From positions 62,001-126,000 of the forward strand of contig NZ_JACHCP010000004.1 of NCBI RefSeq assembly GCF_014207185.1: a stretch of 64,000 bases of DNA, written 5' to 3'. How positions within the stretch are numbered: position 1 is the stretch's first letter; each line of letters opens with the position of its first letter. The stretch is from Rhodanobacter sp. A1T4 (GTDB lineage: Bacteria > Pseudomonadota > Gammaproteobacteria > Xanthomonadales > Rhodanobacteraceae). The translations under genes were made by a program, and so were the position numbers. Shown here piece after piece: positions 1 to 9,369 of this stretch. The notes below the pieces were generated by a model. That model was not told the DNA's origin. It worked only from the letters and a program-made list of their open reading frames with translations, and did not search any database.

Positions 1-1
1 T

Positions 2-634
2 CATCACCAATTGCTGGCGCATGAGGCATTCGTGCATTCGCTGACCGCGTTGAACGGACGCCGCCAGCCGCTGCTGACCTCGCTGGCACGCACCTCGCCG
101 CGGGTTACCGCCACGCAGGAAGGGCTGGCCGTATTCGCCGAGCTGATGTCCGGCGCCATCGATATCACCCGGCTCAAGCGCATCAGCCTGCGCATTCTGG
201 CGATCGACATGGCGCTCAAGGGAGCGGATTTCGTCGAGGTGTATCGTTATTTCAGCAGCTGTGGCCAGAGTGCCGCCGACAGTTTTCATTCGGCGCAGCG
301 GGTATTTCGTGGCGTGCCGCTGACCGGAGGTTCGGCCTTTGCCAAGGACAACGTCTATCTGGCCGGCCTGCTGACCGTACATACGTTTTTCCGCTGGGCG
401 CTGAAGGAGCGGCGGATGGATTTGCTGCGGCACCTGTTTGCCGGCAAGCTGGCGCTGCACGACGTGGTCGCGCTGCAGCCGTATTTCGAATCAGGTGCCA
501 TCCTGCCACCGCACTGGCTGCCGCCCTGGATGCAGCATGTCCATGGCCTGGCCGGCAAGCTCGCTTTTTCGGTATTCGTCAACGGCATCCACATGAATCG
601 GGTGCAGGGAGACGAGCTTTCGCTGAGCGTTTAG
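2..634 (+). CDS. C-terminal part of QEGLA-motif (DUF1704) metallopeptidase-like protein, 5' partial
   Basis: The reading frame is open at the left edge, so the start and roughly the first half are missing (the family usually has about 400 residues). The visible part begins with His-His-Gln-Leu-Leu and then HEAFVH, an HExxxH zinc-ligand type motif. The segment TQEGLAVFAELMSG follows about 25 residues later and carries the QEGLA signature. Family knowledge: bacterial members are annotated as flavohemoglobin expression-modulating QEGLA proteins, and the fold is related to eukaryotic MATCAP tyrosine carboxypeptidases. The substrate here is unknown. The gene ends 88 bases before maeB on the same strand. 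Confidence 0.75.
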   Translation, partial: HHQLLAHEAFVHSLTALNGRRQPLLTSLARTSPRVTATQEGLAVFAELMSGAIDITRLKRISLRILAIDMALKGADFVEVYRYFSSCGQSAADSFHSAQRVFRGVPLTGGSAFAKDNVYLAGLLTVHTFFRWALKERRMDLLRHLFAGKLALHDVVALQPYFESGAILPPHWLPPWMQHVHGLAGKLAFSVFVNGIHMNRVQGDELSLSV

Positions 635-722
635 TGCCAGAGCAACGGCTTCGCCGGTGCTACCATGAAAAGGCACCCGCCACGTCGGGTGTCGCCCCTC
701 CCCAACTCAAAAAACGCCGCCG

Positions 723-3014
723 ATGTCCCTCCCTGAAGAACTGCGTCTTGCCGCCCTCGAATACCACCGCCTGCCGCGCCCCGGCAAGATCAAGGTCACG
801 CCGACCACGCAGCTGCTGACCCAGCGCGACTTGTCGCTGGCCTATTCGCCTGGTGTGGCAGCTGCCTGTGACGCGATCGTCGAGGACCCCGGCACGGCCG
901 CCGAATACACCGCGCGCGCCAACCTTGTAGCGGTGATCACCAACGGAACTGCCGTGCTGGGTCTGGGCAATATCGGGCCACTGGCAGCCAAACCGGTGAT
1001 GGAAGGCAAGGGCGTCCTGTTCCAGAAATTTGCGGGCATCGACGTGTTCGATATCGAGATCGACGAGTCCGATCCGGACAAGCTGGTCGACATCATCGCC
1101 TCGCTCGAGCCGACTTTCGGCGGCATCAACCTGGAAGACATCAAGGCGCCAGAGTGCTTTATCGTCGAGCGCAAGCTGCGCGAGCGGATGAAAATTCCCG
1201 TGTTCCATGATGATCAGCACGGCACCTCGATCATTGTTGGCGCGGCACTGATCAATGCGCTGGTGGTCGTAGGCAAGCGTATCGAGGACATTCGTATTGC
1301 GACGACCGGCATGGGCGCAGCGGGCATCTCCTGCGTCGATATGCTGGTGGCGCTGGGCGCCAGGCCGGAAAATATTCTCGCGTTCGATCGCGATGGCGTG
1401 CTGCACAGCGAGCGCACCGATCTGGACCCGGACAAGCAGCGCTACGCGCGAGACACCAAGGCGCGCACGCTGGCCGAAATCGTCGTCGGCGCGGACGTGT
1501 TCCTCGGTCTTTCGGCCGGCGGCATCCTGAAGCCGGAGATGCTGGCGACGATGGCTTCGCAGCCGATCATCTTCGCGCTGGCCAACCCGAATCCGGAGAT
1601 CACCCCGGAGGAAGCCAAGGCCGTGCGACCGGACTGCATCATGGCGACCGGCCGCTCGGACTATCCGAATCAGGTCAACAACGCGCTGTGCTTTCCGTAC
1701 CTGTTCCGCGGCGCGCTGGATGTAGGCGCCACGGTGATCAACGAGGCGATGAAGATCGCCTGCGTCAAGGCGATCGCAGCACTGGCGCGGCGGGAATCCT
1801 CCGATGTCAGCGCGCGCGCCTATGGTGGCAAGCCGCCGAGCTTCGGGCCGGAATATCTGATCCCGCAGCCGTTCGATCCACGCCTGTTGCTGCAACTGCC
1901 CCCGGCCGTGGCACAGGCCGCGATGGACTCGGGTGTGGCCACGCGACCGATGGAAGATTTTGTCGCCTACAACGATCACCTCACCAGCTTCGTGTTCCGT
2001 ACCGGCCTGTTGATGAAGCCGGTGTTCGAGCGGGCCAAGGCTGCGCCGACGCGTCTGGTGTACGCCGAGGGCGAGGAAGAAACCGTATTGCGTGCCGTGC
2101 AGGTCGTGGTCGACGAAGGCGTTGCGAAACCCATCCTGATTGGCCGTCCCGACGTGATCGAAAAGCGCATCAAGCGTGCCGGTCTACGTCTAAAGGTCGG
2201 TGTGGACGTGGAGCTATGCAATATCCATAGCGATCCGCGCTTCGACGATTACTGGCAGCACTATCACCGGCTGATGGAGCGCCGCGGCGTGACGCCGTCG
2301 ATGGCCAAGGCTCTTGTACGTACGCGGCCGACCATCATCGCGGCGCTGATGGTCGAGCGCGGTGAGGCGGACGGCATGATCTGTGGCCTGATCGGTCAGT
2401 ACCAGAGCAAGCTGACCTATATCCAGGAAATCATCGGACTGGATGCCGGTGTCAGCGGACCGTCGGCAATGGCGGCCGTGTCGACCGAGAAAGGCACGTT
2501 CTTCTATCTCGATACGCATGTGCAGGACGATCCGACGCCGGAGCAGATCGCCGAGGCCACGTTGCAGGCAGCGATCCGCCTGAAGCTGTTCGGCATCACG
2601 CCGAAGATCGCGCTGTTGTCCGCCGGCAACTTCGGCAGCCGCGATAGCTGTGGCGCCACCAAGATGCGCAAGGCGCTCGAACTGATCCGCGCCAAGGCGC
2701 CGCGCCTTGAAGTGGAAGGCGAGATGCAGGCCGATGTGGCGCTCACCCCCGAGCTGCGCGACAAGCTGTTTCCCAACTCGCGGCTGGAAGGCAAGGCAAA
2801 CGTATTCGTGTTCCCGAATCTCGATGCGGCCAACATCGCCTACAACATGACGCGCATGCTCAGCGATGGCGTGGTGATCGGTCCGATTCTGATGGGCGTG
2901 GCCAAGCCGGCGCATATCCTGATGCCGCAGTCGACCGTGCGGCGCATCGTCAACATGAGCGCGGTCGCTTGCGTCGAGGCGCAGATCCGCGCAGCCAATC
3001 GTCAGGCGGAGTAA
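723..3014 (+). CDS. maeB: NADP-dependent malic enzyme with C-terminal phosphotransacetylase-like domain
   Basis: This cytoplasmic enzyme decarboxylates L-malate to pyruvate and makes NADPH. The 763-residue length fits the two-domain MaeB type. Residues about 1-430 are the malic enzyme part, with the catalytic FHDDQHGT stretch near residue 160, a TTGMGAAG nucleotide-binding loop near 198 and ALANPNPEI. Residues about 440-763 resemble phosphate acetyltransferase (the region around [14 protein letters not shown], and [13 protein letters not shown] near the end). In MaeB proteins this domain is regulatory, responding to acetyl-CoA, rather than catalytic. The ATG has no strong ribosome-binding site. 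The next gene, aceE, consumes the pyruvate. Confidence 0.95.
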   Translation: MSLPEELRLAALEYHRLPRPGKIKVTPTTQLLTQRDLSLAYSPGVAAACDAIVEDPGTAAEYTARANLVAVITNGTAVLGLGNIGPLAAKPVMEGKGVLFQKFAGIDVFDIEIDESDPDKLVDIIASLEPTFGGINLEDIKAPECFIVERKLRERMKIPVFHDDQHGTSIIVGAALINALVVVGKRIEDIRIATTGMGAAGISCVDMLVALGARPENILAFDRDGVLHSERTDLDPDKQRYARDTKARTLAEIVVGADVFLGLSAGGILKPEMLATMASQPIIFALANPNPEITPEEAKAVRPDCIMATGRSDYPNQVNNALCFPYLFRGALDVGATVINEAMKIACVKAIAALARRESSDVSARAYGGKPPSFGPEYLIPQPFDPRLLLQLPPAVAQAAMDSGVATRPMEDFVAYNDHLTSFVFRTGLLMKPVFERAKAAPTRLVYAEGEEETVLRAVQVVVDEGVAKPILIGRPDVIEKRIKRAGLRLKVGVDVELCNIHSDPRFDDYWQHYHRLMERRGVTPSMAKALVRTRPTIIAALMVERGEADGMICGLIGQYQSKLTYIQEIIGLDAGVSGPSAMAAVSTEKGTFFYLDTHVQDDPTPEQIAEATLQAAIRLKLFGITPKIALLSAGNFGSRDSCGATKMRKALELIRAKAPRLEVEGEMQADVALTPELRDKLFPNSRLEGKANVFVFPNLDAANIAYNMTRMLSDGVVIGPILMGVAKPAHILMPQSTVRRIVNMSAVACVEAQIRAANRQAE

Positions 3015-3102
3015 CTGACGGACTGCTGCATCGGGCGACCCGCACGATATGTTTGTCGCATAAAAAGTGCCGTCACCATGCGCCGACGCATGGATAGTTG
3101 AA

Positions 3103-3132
3103 TTGGCGGCAACGCCCTCCAGCGGCTAGAAT
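3103..3132 (+). promoter_or_regulatory. Possible sigma-70 promoter of aceE
   Basis: TTGGCG at 3103-3108 and TAGAAT at 3127-3132 are separated by 18 bases. This is a reasonable -35/-10 pair and would start transcription near 3139, about 73 bases before the aceE ATG. It is a pattern match only; the -35 box is one of several possible choices. Confidence 0.35.
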
Positions 3133-3133
3133 T

Positions 3134-3198
3134 GGGGATTCGTCCCGACGATCCCCACGTCGGGAATCCCCCTTCAGGTCTGGCGCCGCAACGGCGCC
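3134..3198 (+). promoter_or_regulatory. Structured aceE leader with two hairpins
   Basis: GGGGATT-CGT-CCCGACG (3134-3150) pairs with CGTCGGGAATCCCC (3158-3171), with a three-base bulge and a 7-base loop. A second perfect hairpin, GGCGCC-gcaac-GGCGCC, spans 3182-3198 and ends just before the Shine-Dalgarno GGAGA. Neither is followed by a T run, so these look like leader structure rather than terminators. The role is unknown; translational or transcript-stability control of aceE is possible. Confidence 0.4.
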
Positions 3199-3211
3199 GC
3201 GGAGAATCCCC

Positions 3212-5905
3212 ATGGATCAGCTCGACGACATCCTCAATCAGGATATCGACCCCACCGAAACCCGCGAGTGGATGGATTCGCTCGATGCCGTGATTCAGCA
3301 CGATGGCACCGAGCGTGCGCATTTTCTGCTCGAGCGCATGGTCGACAACACGCGTCGTTCCGGCGGCTATCTGCCGTTCGACCCGACCACCGAATACGTC
3401 AACACCATCGCGCCGGGCAACGAGGCGAAGATGGGCGGCGATGCGGCGATGGAATGGCGTATCCGTACGCTGATCCGCTGGAACGCCATGGCCATGGTCG
3501 TGCGCGCCAACCGCAAGCCTGGCGAGCTGGGCGGTCACATCGCCAGCTTCGCTTCCAGCGCCACGTTGTACGACGTCGGCTTCAACCATTTCTGGCGCGC
3601 GCCATCGGCCGATCACCCGGGCGACCTGGTGTTTCATCAGGGCCATTCCAGCCCGGGCATCTACGCGCGTTCGTTTCTCGAAGGTCGGCTGGCCGAAGAT
3701 CAGCTCGACCTGTTTCGTATGGAGGTCGCTGGCAAGGGCCGGGCGCTGTCGTCGTATCCGCACCCATGGCTGATGCCGGATTACTGGCAGGTGCCGACGG
3801 TGTCGATGGGCCTGGGACCGATCCAGGCGATCTATCAGGCGCAGTTCTTCAAATACCTCGAGCACCGTGGTCTGGTGCCTCCGAGCGACCGCAAGATCTG
3901 GTGCTTCCTCGGCGACGGCGAGACGGACGAGCCGGAGTCGCTCGGTGCAATTTCGCTGGCCGGCCGCGAAGGCCTGGACAACCTGATCTTCGTGGTCAAC
4001 TGCAACCTGCAGCGGCTCGATGGTCCGGTGCGCGGCAACGGCAAGATCATCCAGGAGCTGGAAGGTGTGTTTCGCGGCGCGGGTTGGAACGCGCTCAAGC
4101 TGGTCTGGGGCAGCTACTGGGATCCGCTTCTCGCACGCGACCACAAGGGAGTACTGCGCAAGCTGATGATGGAAACCGTCGACGGCGAATACCAGGCCTG
4201 CAAGGCCTTCGGTGGTGCCTATACGCGCGAGCATTTCTTCAACAAGTATCCCGAGACGCGCGAGATGGTCGCGAGCCTCAGCGACGACGATATCTGGCGC
4301 CTCAATCGTGGCGGCCACGATCCGCACAAGGTGTACGCGGCGTACCACGCAGCGTCCAACACTAAGGGCATGCCGACAGTGATCCTGGCCAAGACGGTGA
4401 AAGGCTACGGCATGGGCGCGGCTGGCGAGTCGCAGAACCCGACCCATCAGCAGAAGAAGCTGGATGAGGAGGCGGTGCGTCATTTCCGCGATCGCTTCCA
4501 GATTCCGATCACCGACGAGCAGCTCAAGGATGTGCCGTACTACCACCCGGGCAAGGATTCGCCGGAAGTGCAGTACATGCTCGAGCGCCGCAAGGCGCTT
4601 GGCGGTGCGCTGCCGCAACGTCGCCGCAAGACCGAAGTGAAATTGAAGACGCCCGATCTTGCTGCCTTTGAACAGATCACCAAGGGTACCGGCGAGCGCG
4701 AGATCTCCACCACCATGGCGCTGGTGCGCGGCATCAACCTGCTGCTGCGCGACAAGCAGCTGAGCCAGCGCGTGGTGCCGATCGTCGCTGACGAGGCACG
4801 CACGTTCGGCATGGAAGGCATGTTCCGTCAGATCGGCATCTACGCGCCGTTCGGCCAGAAATACCGGCCGCAGGATTCCGACCAGCTGCTGTACTACCGC
4901 GAAGATCAGAAAGGCCAGGTGCTGCAGCAAGGCATCAGCGAAGCCGGCGGCATGGCGTCGTGGATGGCCGCGGCCACCAGCTATTCGATCAGCGATCAGC
5001 CGATGCTGCCGTTCTTCATCTACTACTCGATGTTCGGTTTCCAGCGCATCGGTGACCTGTGCTGGGCGGCAGGCGATATGCGTTCACGTGGCTTCCTCAT
5101 CGGTGGTACTGCCGGCCGCACCACGCTCAACGGTGAAGGCCTGCAGCATGAGGACGGTCACTCGCACCTGATGTCCGGTGCGATCCCCAACGTGAAGTCG
5201 TACGACCCGACGTTCTCGTACGAGGTCGCGGTGATCCTGCAGGACGGCACGCGCCGAATGATGCAGGAGCAGGAGGATATTTATTACTACATCACCGTGA
5301 TGAACGAGAACTACAGCCATCCCGATCTGCCGGAGGGCAGCGAGGAAGGCATCATCAAGGGTATGTACTTGTTCAAGGACGGCGGCAAGCCGAAGAAGGG
5401 CGAGCCACGCGTGCAACTGCTCGGTTCGGGCACGATCCTGCGCGAGGTGATCGCCGCGGCCGAATTGCTGGAGAAGGATTTCGGCGTCAAGTCGGATATC
5501 TGGTCGGTGCCCAGCTTTATCGAAGTGCGCCGCGACGGCTTCGATGCCGAGCGCTGGAACCGCCTGCATCCTGAAGCGCAGCAGCGCGTGCCGTACATCA
5601 CTGGCTTGCTCGACGGTCGCCAGGGTCCGGCAATTGCAGCTACGGACTATGTGCGTGAGTTCGCGGACCAGGTGCGCGCCTTCATGCCGGAAGGCATGCG
5701 TTATACGGTTCTGGGTACGGATGGTTTCGGTCGTTCGGATACCCGTGCGCACCTGCGTGGTTTCTTCGAGGTCGACCGCTACTGGATTGCCCATGCTGCG
5801 CTGGCAGCGCTGGCCAAGGACGGTAGGGTCAACGCGAAGGACGTCAGCCGCGCGATCAAGGAGTACAAGCTCGATCCGGACAAGCCGAACCCGCAGACGG
5901 TGTAA
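3212..5905 (+). CDS. aceE: Pyruvate dehydrogenase E1 component, homodimeric type
   Basis: E1 decarboxylates pyruvate using thiamine diphosphate and passes the acetyl group to the lipoyl arm of E2. The 897 residues match the homodimeric E1 of gammaproteobacteria. The thiamine-binding motif GDGETDEP is at residues 234-241, followed by the NCNLQRLDGPVRGNGK segment. The start is the ATG of MDQLDDILNQD, preceded by GGAGA; the open frame extends 38 codons further upstream but without family resemblance. The gene stands alone: its partners aceF and lpd lie about 21 kb downstream. A perfect hairpin terminator follows 14 bases after the stop. Confidence 0.97.
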   Translation: MDQLDDILNQDIDPTETREWMDSLDAVIQHDGTERAHFLLERMVDNTRRSGGYLPFDPTTEYVNTIAPGNEAKMGGDAAMEWRIRTLIRWNAMAMVVRANRKPGELGGHIASFASSATLYDVGFNHFWRAPSADHPGDLVFHQGHSSPGIYARSFLEGRLAEDQLDLFRMEVAGKGRALSSYPHPWLMPDYWQVPTVSMGLGPIQAIYQAQFFKYLEHRGLVPPSDRKIWCFLGDGETDEPESLGAISLAGREGLDNLIFVVNCNLQRLDGPVRGNGKIIQELEGVFRGAGWNALKLVWGSYWDPLLARDHKGVLRKLMMETVDGEYQACKAFGGAYTREHFFNKYPETREMVASLSDDDIWRLNRGGHDPHKVYAAYHAASNTKGMPTVILAKTVKGYGMGAAGESQNPTHQQKKLDEEAVRHFRDRFQIPITDEQLKDVPYYHPGKDSPEVQYMLERRKALGGALPQRRRKTEVKLKTPDLAAFEQITKGTGEREISTTMALVRGINLLLRDKQLSQRVVPIVADEARTFGMEGMFRQIGIYAPFGQKYRPQDSDQLLYYREDQKGQVLQQGISEAGGMASWMAAATSYSISDQPMLPFFIYYSMFGFQRIGDLCWAAGDMRSRGFLIGGTAGRTTLNGEGLQHEDGHSHLMSGAIPNVKSYDPTFSYEVAVILQDGTRRMMQEQEDIYYYITVMNENYSHPDLPEGSEEGIIKGMYLFKDGGKPKKGEPRVQLLGSGTILREVIAAAELLEKDFGVKSDIWSVPSFIEVRRDGFDAERWNRLHPEAQQRVPYITGLLDGRQGPAIAATDYVREFADQVRAFMPEGMRYTVLGTDGFGRSDTRAHLRGFFEVDRYWIAHAALAALAKDGRVNAKDVSRAIKEYKLDPDKPNPQTV

Positions 5906-5919
5906 TCGTCTTTATCAGG

Positions 5920-5960
5920 GCAAATAAAAAAACCGCCGAACAGGCGGTTTTTTTATTTGC
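5920..5960. terminator. Strong two-way intrinsic terminator after aceE
   Basis: An 18-base stem (5920-5937 with 5943-5960, perfect complement) has a 5-base loop GAACA. The stem carries a run of seven A on the left and seven T on the right, so it can work on both strands. It ends aceE on the plus strand and the small gene at 6018-6362 on the minus strand. Confidence 0.9.
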
Positions 5961-6017
5961 CGGGACGATGATCAGTCATCGGTCGGCTGTATCGAAATCT
6001 GAGTCGATCGGCGCGAA

Positions 6018-6362
6018 TCAATCCTCATCACTGCTGCGGAAAGCTCGGCGCAGCAATAGGAACGCACCAATCGTGCCGGCCACAATGGCGACGGTCGCGC
6101 CCGGATGACGATTCACCTGACGACGCAGGCGACGGTAGTGATAATTGGCCTCGTCGGCGAAATCCTCAGCGGCGTTGGACAGGCGACGGCTGTAATTGTC
6201 ACCCTTCTTGCCGAAGCGCTCGGCGGCGCGCTCGGTCGCACGACGTCCGCGCTCAAGCAGGCTCTGTGCACCGCTGGCGGCATCGTCGGCGTAGCCGCGC
6301 ACGCGGTCGCCAGCACGTTCGCCCGCGGCGCGGATCTGGCGTTCGATATCTCGGTTACCCAT
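6018..6362 (-). CDS. Small membrane-anchored DUF883/YqjD-like protein
   Basis: The protein has 114 residues: a long, highly charged helix-forming region rich in Arg, Ala and Glu (about 1-85), followed by one C-terminal membrane segment, HPGATVAIVAGTIGAFLLL, and a short charged tail. This layout resembles the ElaB/YqjD/DUF883 family of inner-membrane stress proteins, some of which bind ribosomes; membership is inferred from layout, not from a firm motif. The chosen ATG (MGNRDIERQ) has GGAGGAG nine bases upstream, much better than the earlier in-frame ATG 29 codons before. It converges on the aceE terminator. Confidence 0.65.
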   Translation of the reverse strand: MGNRDIERQIRAAGERAGDRVRGYADDAASGAQSLLERGRRATERAAERFGKKGDNYSRRLSNAAEDFADEANYHYRRLRRQVNRHPGATVAIVAGTIGAFLLLRRAFRSSDED

Positions 6363-6465
6363 AACTGCTCTCCTCCACGTGTGAACCGGCAGGATGCCGA
6401 GGGAATCGTGAGCGGCGCGTAGACGGCAGATGTCGCGGCCATGTTCCATTCAGCCTCTGACACCT

Positions 6466-7137
6466 TCAGCCGAGACGATACTCGCCGCCGCGTTCCAGCG
6501 CGCGCTGGTAAGCAGGCATGGCGTGGATACGCTGCAGGAATGCCCAGAGCCGCGGCGTGCTGGCGGCATCGAGACCGCCACGCGCGGCGAATGCTTCCAG
6601 CGGAAAGCTCATCTGGATGTCTGCCGCGCTGAAGGCATTGCCTGCAAACCATGCGCTCTTGCCCAGCTCACCTTCCAGATAATCCAGGTGCAGTTTCAGC
6701 TGCGGATCAACGAAGGTGTCCTGCACCTTGTGCGCGATGCCCTTGGCAATGGGTTTGACGAAGAACGGCATTGGCGTGGTTTCCACGCGACGAAATACCA
6801 GCTTCAACAGCAGCGGCGGCATCGCCGAACCTTCGGCGTAATGCAGCCAGTACGTGCAGCGCAATCGGTCAGGCGTGCCGGCTGGTGGTAGCAGGCGGCC
6901 TTCGCCGTAATGCTCTGCGAGGTATTCAATGATCGCGCCGGATTCGGCCAGCGTGACGTCGCCATCGGTAATCACCGGCGACTTGCCCAGCGGATGAATC
7001 TGTCGCAGCTCCGGCGGCGCCAGCATGGTTTTTGCATCACGCTGGTAACGCTTTACCTCGTAGGGCACGCCAAGCTCTTCAAGCAGCCACAGAATTCGCT
7101 GCGAGCGCGAGTTGTTGAGGTGGTGAAGAACAATCAT
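6466..7137 (-). CDS. Glutathione S-transferase family protein
   Basis: The 223-residue protein has an N-terminal thioredoxin-like GST domain (about 1-80) starting with LHHLNNSRSQRILWLLEELG and containing KSPVITDGDVTLAESGAIIEYL, the classical cis-proline plus ESxAI glutathione-binding motif. An all-helical C-terminal domain follows. The family conjugates glutathione to electrophiles or reduces peroxides in the cytoplasm; the substrate cannot be told from sequence. The ATG has AGGAAA upstream. It lies 46 bases downstream of the stop of the membrane-protein gene on the same strand and may be cotranscribed with it. Confidence 0.9.
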   Translation of the reverse strand: MIVLHHLNNSRSQRILWLLEELGVPYEVKRYQRDAKTMLAPPELRQIHPLGKSPVITDGDVTLAESGAIIEYLAEHYGEGRLLPPAGTPDRLRCTYWLHYAEGSAMPPLLLKLVFRRVETTPMPFFVKPIAKGIAHKVQDTFVDPQLKLHLDYLEGELGKSAWFAGNAFSAADIQMSFPLEAFAARGGLDAASTPRLWAFLQRIHAMPAYQRALERGGEYRLG

Positions 7138-7183
7138 GGTGATTTCCTGGAAAGAGGTAGGGTGATGAGATCGGGCAAGTGAA

Positions 7184-7828
7184 TCAGGCTACGGCCGATG
7201 GTGGGGTGAACTCGCGTCGGACCGGTTCGCTGCAAAGGCGCTTGATGATCCAGCCGAACAGGATGATGAAGACGAGCGCCGAAATCACACCAAAAACCCG
7301 CGTCACCGCCATCATGCTGTCCATCATCGGCATCATTTGCGCCAGTTGGGCAGCTTGTGCGGCCTGCACCTGCGGCGGGAGATTGTTGGGAAACATGAGA
7401 TGCGATCCGGGGCCCAACTGCATCTGCAACATGGCGTGCTGCATCGGCGGCACCGCCCACCACTGCATCGCTGCAGCAGCCAGCTGATAAAGCACGTCAA
7501 AGCCCAGCATGCCTAGAAAGAGCCGGCGGCCCCAGTCCTTGCGTCGTAACAGGCTGATTGCCGCAATGAGATGCAGCAGTGCGATGAACAGCAGGCCGTA
7601 GCAGAGTTCCAGCGCGTGACCGAAAAACCAGGCAGCTATCGGCGAGAGGTCGGCTGGAAACGGCATGGTCGCCATCTGCTGATGCAGCATGGGCAGAAAA
7701 ATCAGCGGGAGCAGCAGACTTTCCAGCAGCAGTCCCAGCGTGGCAAACGTGGACAGGCCGATAAAGATCCAGGCCACGACGGTGACGAACATCGAGTGCT
7801 TGACAGGAACGGGCGGCGGCACGGACAT
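7184..7828 (-). CDS. Hypothetical inner-membrane protein with four predicted TM segments
   Basis: I do not recognise a family. The 214-residue protein starts at MSVPPPVPVKHSM, with GGGAG before the ATG; an earlier in-frame ATG 20 codons upstream is less convincing. Hydrophobic segments lie near residues 10-40, 70-95, 105-130 and 180-200. A stretch between 130 and 175 is rich in Met, Gln and Pro (MQHAMLQMQLGPGSHLMFP, then QMMPMMDSMM), which could bind metal or simply be a flexible loop. It lies between a GST gene and an MFS exporter gene on the same strand. Confidence 0.6.
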   Translation of the reverse strand: MSVPPPVPVKHSMFVTVVAWIFIGLSTFATLGLLLESLLLPLIFLPMLHQQMATMPFPADLSPIAAWFFGHALELCYGLLFIALLHLIAAISLLRRKDWGRRLFLGMLGFDVLYQLAAAAMQWWAVPPMQHAMLQMQLGPGSHLMFPNNLPPQVQAAQAAQLAQMMPMMDSMMAVTRVFGVISALVFIILFGWIIKRLCSEPVRREFTPPSAVA

Positions 7829-7909
7829 CGGTGAGTCTCCCTGGATGTTGGCCGAGCATGACGAGTCGATGCGACGCTGACAATCCATCCGCGCCTTGAA
7901 CGGCGTAAC

Positions 7910-9172
7910 TCACAGCATATCGGTAGCGCCCTCAACCACTTCGTTCTGCAGGCGCTGGCGCCGACGCAGGCCGGGAAACATCGCCATCCACAGTCCAACC
8001 ACGATCAGCGTGCCGACGCCGCCCAGCACGGTGGCGTGCACCGCACCTATCCACGCGGCGAGCATGCCGGATTCGAATTCGCCCAGCTGGTTGGAGGTGT
8101 TGATGAAGATCGCGTTGACCGCACTGACGCGGCCGCGCATGTCGTCCGGTGTATCCAGCTGCACCAGCGCGCCGCGGATCACCATGCTCACCATGTCGAA
8201 CGCGCCCAGTGCGAACAGCGCGGCCATCGATAGCCATAGCGTGGTCGACAGTGCGAATACCAGCGTCGCCACGCCGAATCCGGCGACGCAGGCAAACATG
8301 GTTGCCCCCACCCTCCGTTGCATGGTGTGGTGCGCCAGCCAGAACGACATCAGCAGCGCGCCGACGGCGGGCGACGCACGCAGCAGGCCAAGGCCCCAGG
8401 GGCCGGTATGCAGAATGTCCTTGGCAAAAATCGGCAGCAGCGCGGTGGCGCCGCCAAGCAGCACAGCAAAAAGATCGAGCGAAATCACGCCCAGCACGTC
8501 CTTGCGGGCGCGGATGAAATGCACACCAGCGAACAGCGTTTTCAACGTCGCGGGTTCACGTCGTGGCGGCGTCCGTTCGTAGCGCAAGCGGCTCATGAGC
8601 GTGGCGGCGACGAGGTACAGCACGGCGGATACCGAATACACCACGCCGGGACCCGCGACATACAGCAAGCCGCCCAGCGCCGGTCCCATGATCATGGCAG
8701 CCTGGCCGGCCGAGCTGTTTATCGCCATGGCACGCGACAGGATTGCCGGAGGTACCAGCGCAGGCAGCATCGATTGCAGCGCGGGAAATTCGAACGCCTT
8801 GGCGATGCCGATGACCAGCACCAGCGCCAGAATGCCGACCTCGTGGATGCCGTGCGTAAGGGTGAGCACAGCCAACACTGCAATCGCCACCCACTCCACA
8901 ATCTGTCCGGCCAGCACGATGCGGCGGCGATCGAACTGGTCGGCTAGATGCCCGGCCGGCAGCGCCAGCAGCACCGAGGGAATGAACTGGACCAGTCCGA
9001 TCAGGCCCAGATCGAAGGCGCGTCCGGTGATGGAATAAATCTGCCAGCCCACTGCGACCGAGAGCATCTGAAAGCCGAAGCTGGAGGCGATCCGCGCAAA
9101 CCAGAACGCCACAAAGGCACGGTGTTGGAAAAGCGATTCCGTGGTCGGCGGCTGAGTGGAAGTCGGCATCAA
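7910..9172 (-). CDS. MFS transporter, EntS-like (MFS_3) family
   Basis: The protein has 420 residues and about 12 hydrophobic segments. The typical opening (FVAFWFARIASSFGFQMLSVAVGWQIY) is followed by the MFS loop-2/3 signature LPAGHLADQFDRRRIVLAGQ near residue 75. This matches the MFS_3 group, which includes the enterobactin exporter EntS and various drug exporters. The substrate is unknown. Two adjacent ATG codons (MM) stand at the start; the ribosome-binding site is weak. It is divergent from the LytTR regulator gene at 9370, with about 200 bases between them. Confidence 0.85.
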   Translation of the reverse strand: MMPTSTQPPTTESLFQHRAFVAFWFARIASSFGFQMLSVAVGWQIYSITGRAFDLGLIGLVQFIPSVLLALPAGHLADQFDRRRIVLAGQIVEWVAIAVLAVLTLTHGIHEVGILALVLVIGIAKAFEFPALQSMLPALVPPAILSRAMAINSSAGQAAMIMGPALGGLLYVAGPGVVYSVSAVLYLVAATLMSRLRYERTPPRREPATLKTLFAGVHFIRARKDVLGVISLDLFAVLLGGATALLPIFAKDILHTGPWGLGLLRASPAVGALLMSFWLAHHTMQRRVGATMFACVAGFGVATLVFALSTTLWLSMAALFALGAFDMVSMVIRGALVQLDTPDDMRGRVSAVNAIFINTSNQLGEFESGMLAAWIGAVHATVLGGVGTLIVVGLWMAMFPGLRRRQRLQNEVVEGATDML

Positions 9173-9369
9173 ATATCCAGGGTTGATGTCCCATTATCGG
9201 GCCATCGTCACTTTCGACAAAATCGCATACAAATACGCAAATAACGGTTGCTGTGTCGCACAGGAATGGTGGCGCCGTGCCACAGCTGATTTTCCTGTGC
9301 CGATCCACCTCGCGTTGAACGGTGACGCCGTGCCGACAGATCAACTCCGATGACGTTGGGCTCCGTAGA

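Noticed and set aside
3002-4930. Long minus-strand frame opposite aceE (642 codons)
   Set aside because: It is the antisense shadow of a high-GC gene; aceE on the plus strand has full family resemblance.
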